Assembly: GCA_902761905.1 (NCBI GenBank)
Contig: CACWMK010000004.1
Span: 1-64,000, forward strand
Source: an uncultured Prevotellaceae bacterium
GTDB lineage: Bacteria > Bacteroidota > Bacteroidia > Bacteroidales > Bacteroidaceae
Reading direction: 5' to 3'
DNA length: 64,000 bases
Part shown: in pieces, positions 32,053-40,674 of the stretch
How positions within the stretch are numbered: the stretch's first letter is position 1
How the letters are laid out: each line of letters starts with the position of its first letter
The notes under the pieces: model-generated
The model's database searches: none
The model's input: the letters and a program-made list of their open reading frames with translations, nothing else
Told to the model about the DNA's origin: nothing
Translations under genes and position numbers: made by a program

Positions 32053-33987
32053 TTAACGTAACTCTACTTCGCCACGCGAGTTGGGTATTACGACTACAAA
32101 TCTGGAGCCCTCAGTATATTTGGCATCAAACTTCAACTCGCCGCCTATCATTCGTATCATCTGTCGGCACGTGGGCAGTCCCATACCCAATCCTTCGTCG
32201 AAGATATTTCCCTTCTCAAAGTTGTCGAACAGCCTGGCCTGAGTTTCTTCGTTGATACCTGGACCGGTATCCTCTACCATGAATATCACAGTGATTCCCG
32301 ATGCCATAGCCGTAAGTTTTACGTGTCCATCGGTAGTAAACTTCTTGGCATTGTACAGCAACTCGGCCAGAGCCTTACCCAGAAACTCACGATTACTCCT
32401 TACGGTAAATGTATCCAGCAACTTTATGTCTGTCACCAGGTCTACGGTGTAAGGAGGTGTATGAGCATACAGATAGGTCAGCGCATCTACCAGTTCGTGC
32501 ACATTCACCTCTTCCATCACGTTTATCTTCACGTCCTTACCCGTGTTAGCAGCTACCAGCAGCATGTTTATCATGCGGTTCATACCTACGGCATTGTACT
32601 GCATGGTGTCGATTAGTCCCTCTACCTCATCGCGCGGAATCGATTCCGAGTCGTCGCGCAGAACCTGGGTAAATCCGTTGATGATGTTTAGGGGAGTGCG
32701 TATCTGGTGAGTCACGTCTTTCAGGAATTCACTCTTGCTCTCGTCGGCCTTGCGTGCCATCACGCTGGCCTTTTCCAGTTCGCTGTTCAACTTACAGGTT
32801 ACGTTGTTCACCTCCTGCAGACTGGTGATGTGCTTCGACAGCGCCTCCTGCATCTCGGCAAAGTTGTTCTGCAGTCGGCCTATCACGTCGCGACGGGATG
32901 TGCGCTCTATCGGCTCGTTGTAGTGGCCGTGGGTTATGTAGCTCAGTTTGTCTGTCAGTTCGTTGATTGGCGTAACCATCGATGTTATCACGTTCAGGCA
33001 GAATGCCAGTATCACCAGCAGTCCGAATACCAGCAGCGGTATCAGTATGTAGAGCAGTTTGGTGTAACCAGCCAGGATATCGCTCTCCGGGCATACCAGC
33101 GCTATGCTCCAAGGTGCGCGTTTCAGCGACTTATACAGCACCAGACAACGCTTGCCGCGGATTTTTACCGTCAGCATGCCCGAGTTGCCCGATACCATGT
33201 CGTGGCCCAGTGTTATCAGGTCCTGATTGTTCTTGGTATCAGCATCGCTGAATATCGTCTTCTTCATCAGTTTGGCGGTATCAGGATGTATCAGATACTG
33301 TCCGTCGGCACCCAGCATCACGCTGTACGCATTAGGATAGGGCTTGTAAGCAGATATCACCTGCGACAGCCATGGCATCGACAGGTCGGTGGATATCACG
33401 CCTATCGTCTCGCGCTTGCTATTACGTATGGGTACTCCGAACGATACTATCAAATCGTCGAAATTGCCCGACACCACTCCATTTACATCGGTATATGCCT
33501 CAACCCAACTGGGTTTGCCCAGCAGCAATGGCGTCTTATAGTACACCTTGTCGAAGTATTCGTACGGATCCTCTGTCTTCGACACCACCGAGTCGCCCTT
33601 GTGGTAGGCGTATACAGAGAAGTATCGGCCTATCTGCGGGAAATAGTTGGGTTCGGTAGATATCGAGCAACCGTCGAAGTTAGGGTTCATGGCCACTATT
33701 CTGTGTGCGAAGTTCAGCAGCGAGTCGGGCTGCAAATTGTCATCGGTCAGATGCCATCTGGCTGTCATCGTGGCTGTCTCCACCTCGTTCATCATCCCGT
33801 TCACGCGCATCACCACATTGTCCAGTTCCTGCTCGGCGCGCTCCATGGCCTCTTCCCTTACTAGCTGGCGCGAACGCATAAACAGTATGCCCAGCGACAC
33901 TACGAATATCGCTATCAGGAAGAGCATGATGCCAAAGGTAAGTTTCAGCGACAGTTTTCGTCTTATTCTGTTGATGATGTTTATCAT
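32053..33987 (-). CDS. Membrane histidine kinase with dCache sensor
   Basis: This 644-residue sensor kinase has membrane helices near residues 16-37 and 312-337 around a double-Cache periplasmic sensor (about 40-305). A HAMP-like segment follows (about 335-390), then HisKA with phospho-acceptor His427 (FLKDVTHQIRTPLNIINGF). The HATPase domain (about 510-640) has FLGKALAELLYNAKKF, VEDTGPGI and GLGMGLPTCRQMIRMIGG. No receiver domain or response regulator is adjacent. Its start overlaps the end of the neighbouring degenerate sensor by 4 bases, so the two are made together and probably form hetero-oligomers. Confidence 0.87.
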   Translation of the reverse strand: MINIINRIRRKLSLKLTFGIMLFLIAIFVVSLGILFMRSRQLVREEAMERAEQELDNVVMRVNGMMNEVETATMTARWHLTDDNLQPDSLLNFAHRIVAMNPNFDGCSISTEPNYFPQIGRYFSVYAYHKGDSVVSKTEDPYEYFDKVYYKTPLLLGKPSWVEAYTDVNGVVSGNFDDLIVSFGVPIRNSKRETIGVISTDLSMPWLSQVISAYKPYPNAYSVMLGADGQYLIHPDTAKLMKKTIFSDADTKNNQDLITLGHDMVSGNSGMLTVKIRGKRCLVLYKSLKRAPWSIALVCPESDILAGYTKLLYILIPLLVFGLLVILAFCLNVITSMVTPINELTDKLSYITHGHYNEPIERTSRRDVIGRLQNNFAEMQEALSKHITSLQEVNNVTCKLNSELEKASVMARKADESKSEFLKDVTHQIRTPLNIINGFTQVLRDDSESIPRDEVEGLIDTMQYNAVGMNRMINMLLVAANTGKDVKINVMEEVNVHELVDALTYLYAHTPPYTVDLVTDIKLLDTFTVRSNREFLGKALAELLYNAKKFTTDGHVKLTAMASGITVIFMVEDTGPGINEETQARLFDNFEKGNIFDEGLGMGLPTCRQMIRMIGGELKFDAKYTEGSRFVVVIPNSRGEVELR

Positions 33988-35444
33988 ACGCTGCTCTCCT
34001 TTTTTTCACCTTTAATTGCCACTTTCAGCATTCGCGATAGTAGCGATGTTACAGTATCTGTGTGAGCCTCCATCTGGTTGGCCAGTTCCACTATCTCCTC
34101 GTGGCTCATCTCGTCATAATGTGCCTTCAGGTCCGATACCAGGAACGATATCTCTCTTACGGGGTCGTCCATCTGGTCGGTCATGTTCTGCAGGAATGCA
34201 GTCTTCACTCTGTCGGCCTCTTTTATATGCTCATTTGCCTCGTTCAGTGCCTTGTTTTGTTCGTCCAGCTTCTCGCGCGTGCGATCTATCTCATCTATAT
34301 GCTTGCGTATCGATCGGCGCATGGCTACAAAACTTTTGGTCAGACTTCCCACCTCGTCTTGTCGGCCGCTGGTTGATACGGGCGCAAAGTAGTCGCCCCT
34401 TGTCATCTGCTTGGCCGAAGCCTCCAGTGTTCGCAGCGGGTCAATCTCGTGGTGGATAAAGAAGTAGCAGAAGGCCGTAATCGCCAGCAGTGCCAGTATC
34501 ACTATCGCCAGCATCAACTTTATCAGATGGTGATAGTCGCCCAGCACCTCTTCCTCCGGACATACCACATCTATCACCCATTGTGTGTCCTTGATAGGTT
34601 TATATGCCACGTAACTCTTCACCCCGTCAAAATCGATTGTCATCGCACCGGTCTCGCCTTTCAGCATCTTGTAGGCCAGGGAACTGTGTTTCTCGTCGGG
34701 AAACTGGTCCATCACTCTGAACATTGCGCCAGGTCTAAGCTGCGCTGTGTCGGGATGTATCACAAACGCTCCCTTGCGTGTAGCCATAGCTCCGAACACC
34801 GTCGCCGACGGACGCCCGTGCTGCACCTTTTCCGTAAGCCAGTATAGCGATATGTCGATGGCAAACGAACCTATCGCACGACCATTGTCGCGCATGGGGA
34901 TACAGAATGATATTATCGGTTCATCGTTAGTCTTATAGTTCTCGGCAGGGTCGCTCCAGTATTCTTTATTGGTGCTTTTTGTCGTCTCATACCAGGGCTG
35001 GTGTATATACGATTCGCCCGCAAACGTCTCGCTCCTAATCAGTTGTGTGCCCCTGCGGTAGTAGTATATCATGTATTCGCCAGGATGGTTGGGATAATAG
35101 TCGGGCTCGAATGCAGCAGCCACACCTACTATCTCGGGGTTGTTTCTCAGTATCTCTTGCAGATAGCCCTCCAGCATTGGGGGGTTATGCAAGTTCTGCT
35201 CCACGTTCCAGTGCGTCTGTCGGGTTACCACCTCTTTCTCGTGCAGCGTGTTGGTCACGTCTATCTCCATCATGTCCAGCAGGTCCTGCGCCTTGCCCTC
35301 AGCCTCGTTCTGCACAGCCTCGCGGGCATAGTAGAACATCAGCGAGAACGTTGCCAGAAACAGCATTCCCACAAACAGCACGATCCACAAGCTTAGCCTG
35401 GCAGATAACGAACTGGGTAATAGATATATCTTTCTAGGTTTCAA
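33984..35444 (-). CDS. dCache-HAMP sensor with degenerate HisKA and no ATPase domain
   Basis: This 486-residue protein has the same plan as the kinase it precedes: a membrane helix near 15-40, a double Cache domain to about 295, a second helix, HAMP, and a coiled coil rich in charged residues. The dimerisation helix FLQNMTDQMDDPVREISFLV aligns with the kinase's FLKDVTHQIRTPLNIINGF, but the phospho-acceptor His is Asp423 and the following Arg-Thr-Pro is Asp-Asp-Pro. It stops about 65 residues later with no HATPase. The 4-base overlap with the kinase gene shows the ending is real, not a sequencing break. It is probably a pseudokinase co-receptor. Confidence 0.8.
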   Translation of the reverse strand: MKPRKIYLLPSSLSARLSLWIVLFVGMLFLATFSLMFYYAREAVQNEAEGKAQDLLDMMEIDVTNTLHEKEVVTRQTHWNVEQNLHNPPMLEGYLQEILRNNPEIVGVAAAFEPDYYPNHPGEYMIYYYRRGTQLIRSETFAGESYIHQPWYETTKSTNKEYWSDPAENYKTNDEPIISFCIPMRDNGRAIGSFAIDISLYWLTEKVQHGRPSATVFGAMATRKGAFVIHPDTAQLRPGAMFRVMDQFPDEKHSSLAYKMLKGETGAMTIDFDGVKSYVAYKPIKDTQWVIDVVCPEEEVLGDYHHLIKLMLAIVILALLAITAFCYFFIHHEIDPLRTLEASAKQMTRGDYFAPVSTSGRQDEVGSLTKSFVAMRRSIRKHIDEIDRTREKLDEQNKALNEANEHIKEADRVKTAFLQNMTDQMDDPVREISFLVSDLKAHYDEMSHEEIVELANQMEAHTDTVTSLLSRMLKVAIKGEKKESSV

Positions 35445-35465
35445 CTTATCCGATTGTTTCTGTGG

Positions 35466-35474
35466 GCAAAGATA
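35466..35474 (-). promoter_or_regulatory. Promoter -7 box for paired sensor operon
   Basis: Minus-strand TATCTTTGC, just upstream of the start at 35444. Confidence 0.6.
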
Positions 35475-35545
35475 AAAAAAAGGTGACTAAGTTCCAAATT
35501 TTTTGCCGTTTTTTTTTAAAATCTCTAACCACTCCCCTCTCACCC

Positions 35546-35603
35546 TGTCATCTCGAGCGTAGTCGAGAGATCTCTCCATGCGCTTCGCTTAGTCGAGATG
35601 ACA
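35546..35603. repeat. 58-bp palindrome-ended repeat family, copy 4 (inverted)
   Basis: Reverse complement of copy 1, from TGTCATCTCGAGCGTAG to GTCGAGATGACA, between the sensor and DUF4421 genes. Confidence 0.85.
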
Positions 35604-35626
35604 TAGGGGGGCTTTCTATATTTGGA

Positions 35627-36748
35627 CTACAATCTGATGCCGATTGACGTGTTTACGAACCAGTCGTTCAGGTATCCGCGGGTGTCGGTTTGACGATAAC
35701 GTATGTTGTTGAACTGTCCGTATGCATTGAAGAACCATCGCCCCACGTTATAAGTAAGCGACATGCGGGCGTCGAAACCCAGACTCAGTCCGCTGTTATA
35801 TGTCTCCTGCCCGATAGGCGATATATGCAGATTGCCATAGAACCAGTCGTCCCACTCATCGTCGGTAAGATCCGGATTCCAGCAGTATGGGTCGTCCAGC
35901 AACTCTTCCACGTTAGTTTCATAACCATACACCTTCAGTTTGTTCACAAAGGTCAGCATCGGCATCGCCATGATGTTTACCAGCAGTCCGCGTGCCGGCA
36001 CCCAGTTGTACGCATATCCCGCACCCACACTGCCCTGCCACAGCTTCACCTTGCCTACCCCTTGCATCAGATATACTATGTCGCCGTTGCTGTCGGTAGC
36101 ATAGTCTATATTGGTATAGTTGTACATCAGTCCCGCCATCAGCGATCCTGCCGAACGTTTCTGGATTACCGATTGGTCGTAAGCAGCTGCATACGAGAAT
36201 TTCTTGCCATTAAACAGATAGTATCCATCGGCGATTACCGTTTTCACACGGATGGGGTCCGTAAGCTTAGCTTTTTTCCATGCCTCCTTTTCTGCCTCAG
36301 AAAGCAGATCGCTTTCCAGATTCAGGTAGGGCTCGTCGTCCTGTATCGAGCGGATGCGCACGTTGATGCCGTATGCACCTCCCGTGGCACCGATAGTGAA
36401 ACTGCTACCCTTGTCGCCGCCCACGTTCACCGTGTAACCCACACCGTAGCCGCGATAGCCGGCCCAGAATCCCACATACTGCGAAGGCTCGGTTTTCAGA
36501 TACGGATTAGCGCTATATTTCATGCCCACCAAGTCGCCTTGAGTATCCATGCTCAATATTGTCTGGTTCACATTGGCTCGGGCTATTATCTGCCACGGAC
36601 GCTCAGGTGCATCGATATAGCGGCGGTCAAGTCCCTTCACTGCCATAGAGTCGATAAAGGTCCCCACCTTACGGATAAAGCCTCCCTGCGCCATTGCCGC
36701 AACCGCACACAACAGCCAACCTATCAGGCATATAGCGATCTTCTTCAT
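35627..36748 (-). CDS. DUF4421-like outer-membrane protein
   Basis: This 373-residue secreted protein has a signal peptide (MKKIAICLIGWLLCAVAAMAQ) and the typical start FIDSMAVKGLDRRYIDAPERPWQIIARANVNQ of DUF4421 proteins. A series of amphipathic strands follows and ends YLNDWFVNTSIGIRL, consistent with an outer-membrane barrel. Function is unknown. I use the MKK start at 36748. The frame stays open another 114 codons upstream, but that stretch lies antisense-free inside the preceding membrane-protein gene and resembles nothing. It starts just after the stop of that gene and is probably coupled to it. Confidence 0.75.
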   Translation of the reverse strand: MKKIAICLIGWLLCAVAAMAQGGFIRKVGTFIDSMAVKGLDRRYIDAPERPWQIIARANVNQTILSMDTQGDLVGMKYSANPYLKTEPSQYVGFWAGYRGYGVGYTVNVGGDKGSSFTIGATGGAYGINVRIRSIQDDEPYLNLESDLLSEAEKEAWKKAKLTDPIRVKTVIADGYYLFNGKKFSYAAAYDQSVIQKRSAGSLMAGLMYNYTNIDYATDSNGDIVYLMQGVGKVKLWQGSVGAGYAYNWVPARGLLVNIMAMPMLTFVNKLKVYGYETNVEELLDDPYCWNPDLTDDEWDDWFYGNLHISPIGQETYNSGLSLGFDARMSLTYNVGRWFFNAYGQFNNIRYRQTDTRGYLNDWFVNTSIGIRL

Positions 36749-36750
36749 CC

Positions 36751-37308
36751 TCACGCCTTCTTCGCTTCTGTCACGAAACAGGCCACAAGGCCATAAGTTA
36801 TCGTGGGACGAATCCATATTTCGGTCAACAGATAGTCGGTGTACTCGTTGATAGGTTCTATATAGATGTCGTAGTTGTACAGTGCTGCTATCAGAATGTC
36901 CACTATACAGATGGCCCACAGGTTGCGCTTGGTGTAGCCCTGCCAGTTCTTGCGCGCATAGAAGAAGGTGAGCATACATAGCAGCAGCACCGACAGCGTG
37001 AGACAGGTCAGGTGCAGGGCGTAGAATGCTAACGGCGGCGCAAACAGTATGTCGCGCAGCAGCACCGTTACGCCCACCGACACCGAGCACCAGTAGTTAA
37101 ACCTGTGCGTATCCAGCCGGTCGAAGAAGTACATACCTATCATCACCAGACATGCTATATAGAATAGGTTAAGCACCAGTTCGGGCCATGCTTCCTGCAG
37201 ACCGAAATGGCCCATAGCATAAAGCATCACGCCCACCGACACTATTCCTGCCACAGCAGTAATGGCAATATCAAATATCTTAGCGTTCTTTTTAAACCTT
37301 GTCTTCAT
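36751..37308 (-). CDS. Multi-pass membrane protein of unknown function
   Basis: This 185-residue protein has a basic start (MKTRFKKNAK) and about five membrane helices (roughly 13-30, 42-60, 70-90, 93-117, 128-146) separated by short loops such as RLDTHRFNYW. The C-terminal motif NEYTDYLLTEIWIRPTITYGLVACF is distinctive but I do not recognise the family. It lies two bases upstream of the DUF4421 gene, so the two probably work together. Confidence 0.55.
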   Translation of the reverse strand: MKTRFKKNAKIFDIAITAVAGIVSVGVMLYAMGHFGLQEAWPELVLNLFYIACLVMIGMYFFDRLDTHRFNYWCSVSVGVTVLLRDILFAPPLAFYALHLTCLTLSVLLLCMLTFFYARKNWQGYTKRNLWAICIVDILIAALYNYDIYIEPINEYTDYLLTEIWIRPTITYGLVACFVTEAKKA

Positions 37309-37326
37309 GCTCTTGTTTTTGACACA

Positions 37327-37794
37327 CTATTCCATTGGAATCTCTGGGTGCTGTACGGCCAGTGGCAGGTCCTTCTGCGAGAGGTAGAACATGTAGAGGA
37401 TACAGTCCTTTGTGCCGCGGTTCTCGCCATGGTGTATGGTACCAACCATCTCTACTACGGCCTCACCCTCATGCACCACCTTAGTCTTGCCGTCCTGACC
37501 GATGATGGTCAGTTCGCCCTGTACCAACACACCATAGTTCATGGCCACATGGTGGTGCCAGCCCAACTTCTGTCCGGCGGGGAACACATACTTCACAGCC
37601 ACCAGCTCCGGACGTCCCTCAAAGTAGTCGGGCAACTCCACACCATCCCAGCTCTGACTGGTACGAATCAGTTCGGTACTAACCACTTTAGGAGCGGGAT
37701 TGTCCTCCTGGGTCTTTGCTTCCTTACACGATGTCAAAATGCTTGCGCTGCAGATAAAGGTGGCAGCTATCACCATTGTTATTACCTTTTTCAT
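37327..37794 (-). CDS. Cupin-domain lipoprotein
   Basis: This 155-residue protein has a lipoprotein signal with lipobox ILTSC (Cys23) and a single cupin. KYVFPAGQKLGWHHHVAMNYGVLVQGELTI carries the three-His metal motif and Gly-rich turn, and VVEMVGTIHHGENRG the second cupin motif. It probably binds a metal ion in the periplasm; its substrate is unknown. I start at the ATG of MKKVITMV, because the alternative two codons upstream is TTG. A promoter box (minus TATCTTTGC at 37833-37841) lies 39 bases upstream. Confidence 0.78.
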   Translation of the reverse strand: MKKVITMVIAATFICSASILTSCKEAKTQEDNPAPKVVSTELIRTSQSWDGVELPDYFEGRPELVAVKYVFPAGQKLGWHHHVAMNYGVLVQGELTIIGQDGKTKVVHEGEAVVEMVGTIHHGENRGTKDCILYMFYLSQKDLPLAVQHPEIPME

Positions 37795-37832
37795 ACTCAA
37801 GTTGTTTTAGGTCAGTAAGATCTTTTCTGCCG

Positions 37833-37841
37833 GCAAAGATA
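37833..37841 (-). promoter_or_regulatory. Promoter -7 box for cupin lipoprotein
   Basis: Minus-strand TATCTTTGC, immediately after the xylanase terminator hairpin. Confidence 0.65.
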
Positions 37842-37843
37842 TG

Positions 37844-37883
37844 AAAAAAGCAACGAAACTCCAAATGTTTTCGTTGCTTTTTT
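37844..37883. terminator. Intrinsic terminator after GH10 xylanase gene
   Basis: A long stem AAAAAAGCAACGAAA/TTTCGTTGCTTTTTT with a short loop, T-rich on both strands, lies 19 bases beyond the xylanase stop. Confidence 0.85.
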
Positions 37884-37901
37884 ATGTTTGCGGGCAAAAG
37901 T

Positions 37902-39806
37902 TTAGCGCAGCTGCTTCTTGCCTTTCTTGATTTTCAGACCTTTGTAGTTGGGGCCGACTTTAGCACCTGTCAGGTTGTAGGTGGGGGCGTCGGTCGGAGT
38001 GGCCTCGATGGTGTTGATGCCGGTAGAGCTAGTGCAGGTAAACGTGAGTTTATCGATGTTGACATATGCGCCATCGATAGTCAGGCGCAGTATCTGCTTT
38101 CCTTTCGCCAACTCCTGGCTCAACTTGCCCTTACGTGTCACGTATTTACTCCAGTCGCTGCCTGTCTTAGGCACGCTCACCTTAAACAACTGCGTCAGCT
38201 TGCCATTATCATTCACCAGACTTACGGTGAACGATGAGTTCTCATTACCCGAAGCCACCACAGCCTCGTAGCTGTATTCGCCAGCCTCGGTCACGTCTAC
38301 TGTGTACTCCAGCCACTCTCCCTGAGCGGTGTATCCCAGAGCCACGCCACCATTACCCTTCACCAGGTCTACTCCACCTGCGTCAGTGCGGTACTTGGCG
38401 TCGCCCTCGTCCTTAGTGTCGCTGTCGTGGAAACTCTGTCCATCGGCACCACAGTCAAAGTCCTCAACCTCCAGTGTGCCAGGCAGCTCTGTTATACCAT
38501 TATAAGGTTCGCGCGCGGGGAACACGTCGAATCCTCCCCAACGCTCGTAGGTAGCGCCGTCGGTGGTTGTTACCACAGCCTTCAGATCGTAGCGTCCAGC
38601 CTCCGCAGGAGTAATCTCGCATGCGTAAGGTGCTTCGGTCATTGTGGTCACCTTAGTGTTGTTAGCATACAGGTCGATGCTCTGGATGGTCTTGGTTACC
38701 ATCTTGGCATCGATGTCGATGCTCACGGTCTCGCCTTTGGTAGCCTTGATGGTAGATGGTTTGATGTAGACCATAGCCTCCATCTTCATGCCGGGGAATG
38801 GGCTCTTGGCGTTCTTGGCAGCATCGGTCTGCATATACTCGCGCAGCCATGTCAGTGCCGAGCGCTCCTCCTTGTTCTTAATCAGTCCCGATATACCCTC
38901 CTCGCCGGTACTGTTGTCTTTTATCCATGTGTGACCGTAGAACCATCCCCAGATGGTTACGCCTGCGCAGTAGTCGGCCTCCCACATCACAGGGAAGTGC
39001 TGCTGGAAGTTCCACTTCTGGTTCGCATCATTAGTGTCGCCTATGTCATACTCGGTGATGTACATCGGCATCTTCAGTGCATCCTGTATCTTCTTCATCA
39101 CCGTGGAAAAGGTCGATTTGCTCACTCCGCCCAGGTCATGACTCTGACATCCGTAGGCATCGATAGGAGCTCCGGCGTCGCGCAGCGACTTTACCAGTGC
39201 TATATAGGCATCGGTGTCCCACTGGAAAGTGTTGAAGTCGTTGTAGATAAGTATAGCCTCGGGCCAGCGCTCGCGAGCCAGTTCGAATGCCTTTATTATC
39301 CAGTCGTAGCCTGTAGCGCCGTCGCCACCCAGTGCCTCGCGCATATATCGCGTACCGCCCTGATGGCTGCCCACGGCCTCGTTCACCACGTCGATTATCT
39401 CCAGATTGGGATACTTAGCTTTCACCTTGTCCATCCACTTCACTATGGCCTTGTAGCGCTCCTCGGCCGAGAGGCTCTCTATCCATCTGGGGTACTGCGA
39501 TCCCCACACCAGCGTATGGAACTTAAACTTCAGGTTGTGGTTCTTGGCGTAGTTGTAAGCCGGATCGGCGCCGTACCAGTTAAACTGTCCGCGTGTACCT
39601 TCTATCGTCGACCACTTAGTACCGTTCTCAGGCGTCACCTGATTCCAGTAGTCCGAATACTTAAATCCGGCATAGTCCATCGAACCAGGCCAGTCGGTAG
39701 TGATGTTACCAAGAAACTTGTCGGGGTTAGTCGACAGCTGTGCACTCGCCTGCCCCGACACCGCGAGAGCTGCCGTTAATAAATAGGTCTTAATTTTGCA
39801 ATTCAT
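37902..39806 (-). CDS. GH10 endo-1,4-beta-xylanase with CBM6
   Basis: This 634-residue secreted enzyme has a signal peptide (cleaved after GQASA) and a GH10 barrel to about residue 345. The acid/base is Glu143 (IDVVNEAVG) and the nucleophile Glu252 (YITEYDIG). An Ig-like linker follows (about 355-440), then a CBM6-type carbohydrate-binding module (about 455-595, GTLEVEDFDCGADGQSFHD...GEWLEYTVDV). The last 25 residues (YNLTGAKV...GLKIKKGKK) match a tail shared by other secreted proteins here. It cuts xylan into oligosaccharides that the GH8 enzyme can trim. I start at 39806 because the upstream part of the frame lies in leader DNA. Confidence 0.93.
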   Translation of the reverse strand: MNCKIKTYLLTAALAVSGQASAQLSTNPDKFLGNITTDWPGSMDYAGFKYSDYWNQVTPENGTKWSTIEGTRGQFNWYGADPAYNYAKNHNLKFKFHTLVWGSQYPRWIESLSAEERYKAIVKWMDKVKAKYPNLEIIDVVNEAVGSHQGGTRYMREALGGDGATGYDWIIKAFELARERWPEAILIYNDFNTFQWDTDAYIALVKSLRDAGAPIDAYGCQSHDLGGVSKSTFSTVMKKIQDALKMPMYITEYDIGDTNDANQKWNFQQHFPVMWEADYCAGVTIWGWFYGHTWIKDNSTGEEGISGLIKNKEERSALTWLREYMQTDAAKNAKSPFPGMKMEAMVYIKPSTIKATKGETVSIDIDAKMVTKTIQSIDLYANNTKVTTMTEAPYACEITPAEAGRYDLKAVVTTTDGATYERWGGFDVFPAREPYNGITELPGTLEVEDFDCGADGQSFHDSDTKDEGDAKYRTDAGGVDLVKGNGGVALGYTAQGEWLEYTVDVTEAGEYSYEAVVASGNENSSFTVSLVNDNGKLTQLFKVSVPKTGSDWSKYVTRKGKLSQELAKGKQILRLTIDGAYVNIDKLTFTCTSSTGINTIEATPTDAPTYNLTGAKVGPNYKGLKIKKGKKQLR

Positions 39807-39842
39807 ACTCTTATAGTTGTTACAATAATGGTTTATTCGGTG

Positions 39843-39938
39843 ACAAGGACAGTGCAAGCCGAACGCAATCGAGCTTGCTCGAATTGCTGAGGCGCCGCCT
39901 GTTCTCGCAGAGCGATCTTGGATCGCGCTGCAAAGTTA
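39843..39938 (-). promoter_or_regulatory. Promoter and structured leader of the xylanase gene
   Basis: A minus-strand TAACTTTGC box (39930-39938) is followed by a GCGATCCAAGATCGC hairpin, then a block (39843-39900) related to the HU leader at 73-132: GGCGGCGCCTCAGCAA, GAGCAAGCTCGATTG and CGGCTTGCACTG. The leader is about 115 nt. Confidence 0.6.
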
Positions 39939-40026
39939 ACGCTTTTCCATAAAACCCACTTTGCTATATGTACGCAAAAGTTTATAGTTTGTTTCAAAAC
40001 ATCCTAAATGAGCCATGTAATCACAA

Positions 40027-40063
40027 AAAATGCCTCGCGTCATCACGACGAGAGGCATTTCTG
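40027..40063. terminator. Hairpin in the spacer right of the xylanase gene
   Basis: AAATGCCTCGCGTC pairs with GACGAGAGGCATTT (one mismatch, loop ATCAC), with a T-rich tail on the plus strand. No gene leading into it was found. Confidence 0.5.
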
Positions 40064-40097
40064 ATTCTGGTTTTTAAAACCCTAATTGTATGAAAAA

Positions 40098-40384
40098 TAC
40101 TGTTACTCAGCGTTAGATTGCGACACCAGATCGTTGGTGTTAAGCGTTATACTATCATCGCTCACGGTGCGCACGTTCGAGAACATCCCCATCACGCGCA
40201 ACCAGGCGACACGCTACACCGACAGTTTTTTCGGTAGCGGCGGCAGTGGCGGCTCGTCGTCATCCGACGGCACCTTCCACCTAACTGCCGACCCCGACTG
40301 GGACAGCGTGAACGGCTACACCTTCTAGCCAGCACCCAATCCACAAAAGAGAGCCGAGGCCCCCCTCGCCCCGGCTCTTATTAA
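40098..40384 (+). other. Gly/Ser-rich ORF remnant and terminator in an 868-bp spacer
   Basis: A plus-strand frame reads RNQATRYTDSFFGSGGSGG, then SSSSDGTFHLTADPDWDSV and NGYTF, ending at 40328. It has no ATG; the only start candidate is TTG at 40086. A hairpin (AGAGCCG with CGGCTCT, 40349-40384) follows, as after a real gene. It looks like the C-terminal piece of a decayed gene. The rest of the spacer (40385-40672) holds a palindrome with CCTGCCACGGGGACAGG (about 40496-40530), a partial CGCTCGGCTTGGCCGCT element (40587-40606) and a hairpin at 40645-40672. Confidence 0.3.
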
Positions 40385-40674
40385 TGTGTTTTTACGTAAT
40401 CCAGTACCCACTCCAGGTAGGGCTGCTCTTCACTCTTTCATTAATGTACGCCTGGGCATTATAGCCCTGGCGTGGCTTGTCTTAATGGGGCCTTGCCCCA
40501 GCCTGCCACGGGGACAGGTACCTGGCAGGAATTTGGCGACAGCCAATTTCTAATACCATGCTTAAACACCAAGGGTCTAGGGGCGAGCGCTCGGCTTGGC
40601 CGCTCTTGCTACCAAAGGGACACAAGAAGCCCTAAAAAAAAATTCCTCCGCATGGAGTGTGCGGAGGGAGTATC

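Noticed and set aside
32707..33864. 385-codon plus-strand frame opposite the histidine kinase gene
   Set aside because: Antisense to a gene with all kinase motifs; no promoter, ribosome-binding site or domain signature.
36749..37090. 114-codon N-terminal extension of the DUF4421 protein
   Set aside because: It overlaps the upstream membrane-protein gene in another frame, has no family resemblance, and would bury a perfect signal peptide.
38427..39779. 450-codon plus-strand frame opposite the xylanase gene
   Set aside because: Antisense shadow of a well-supported GH10 enzyme.
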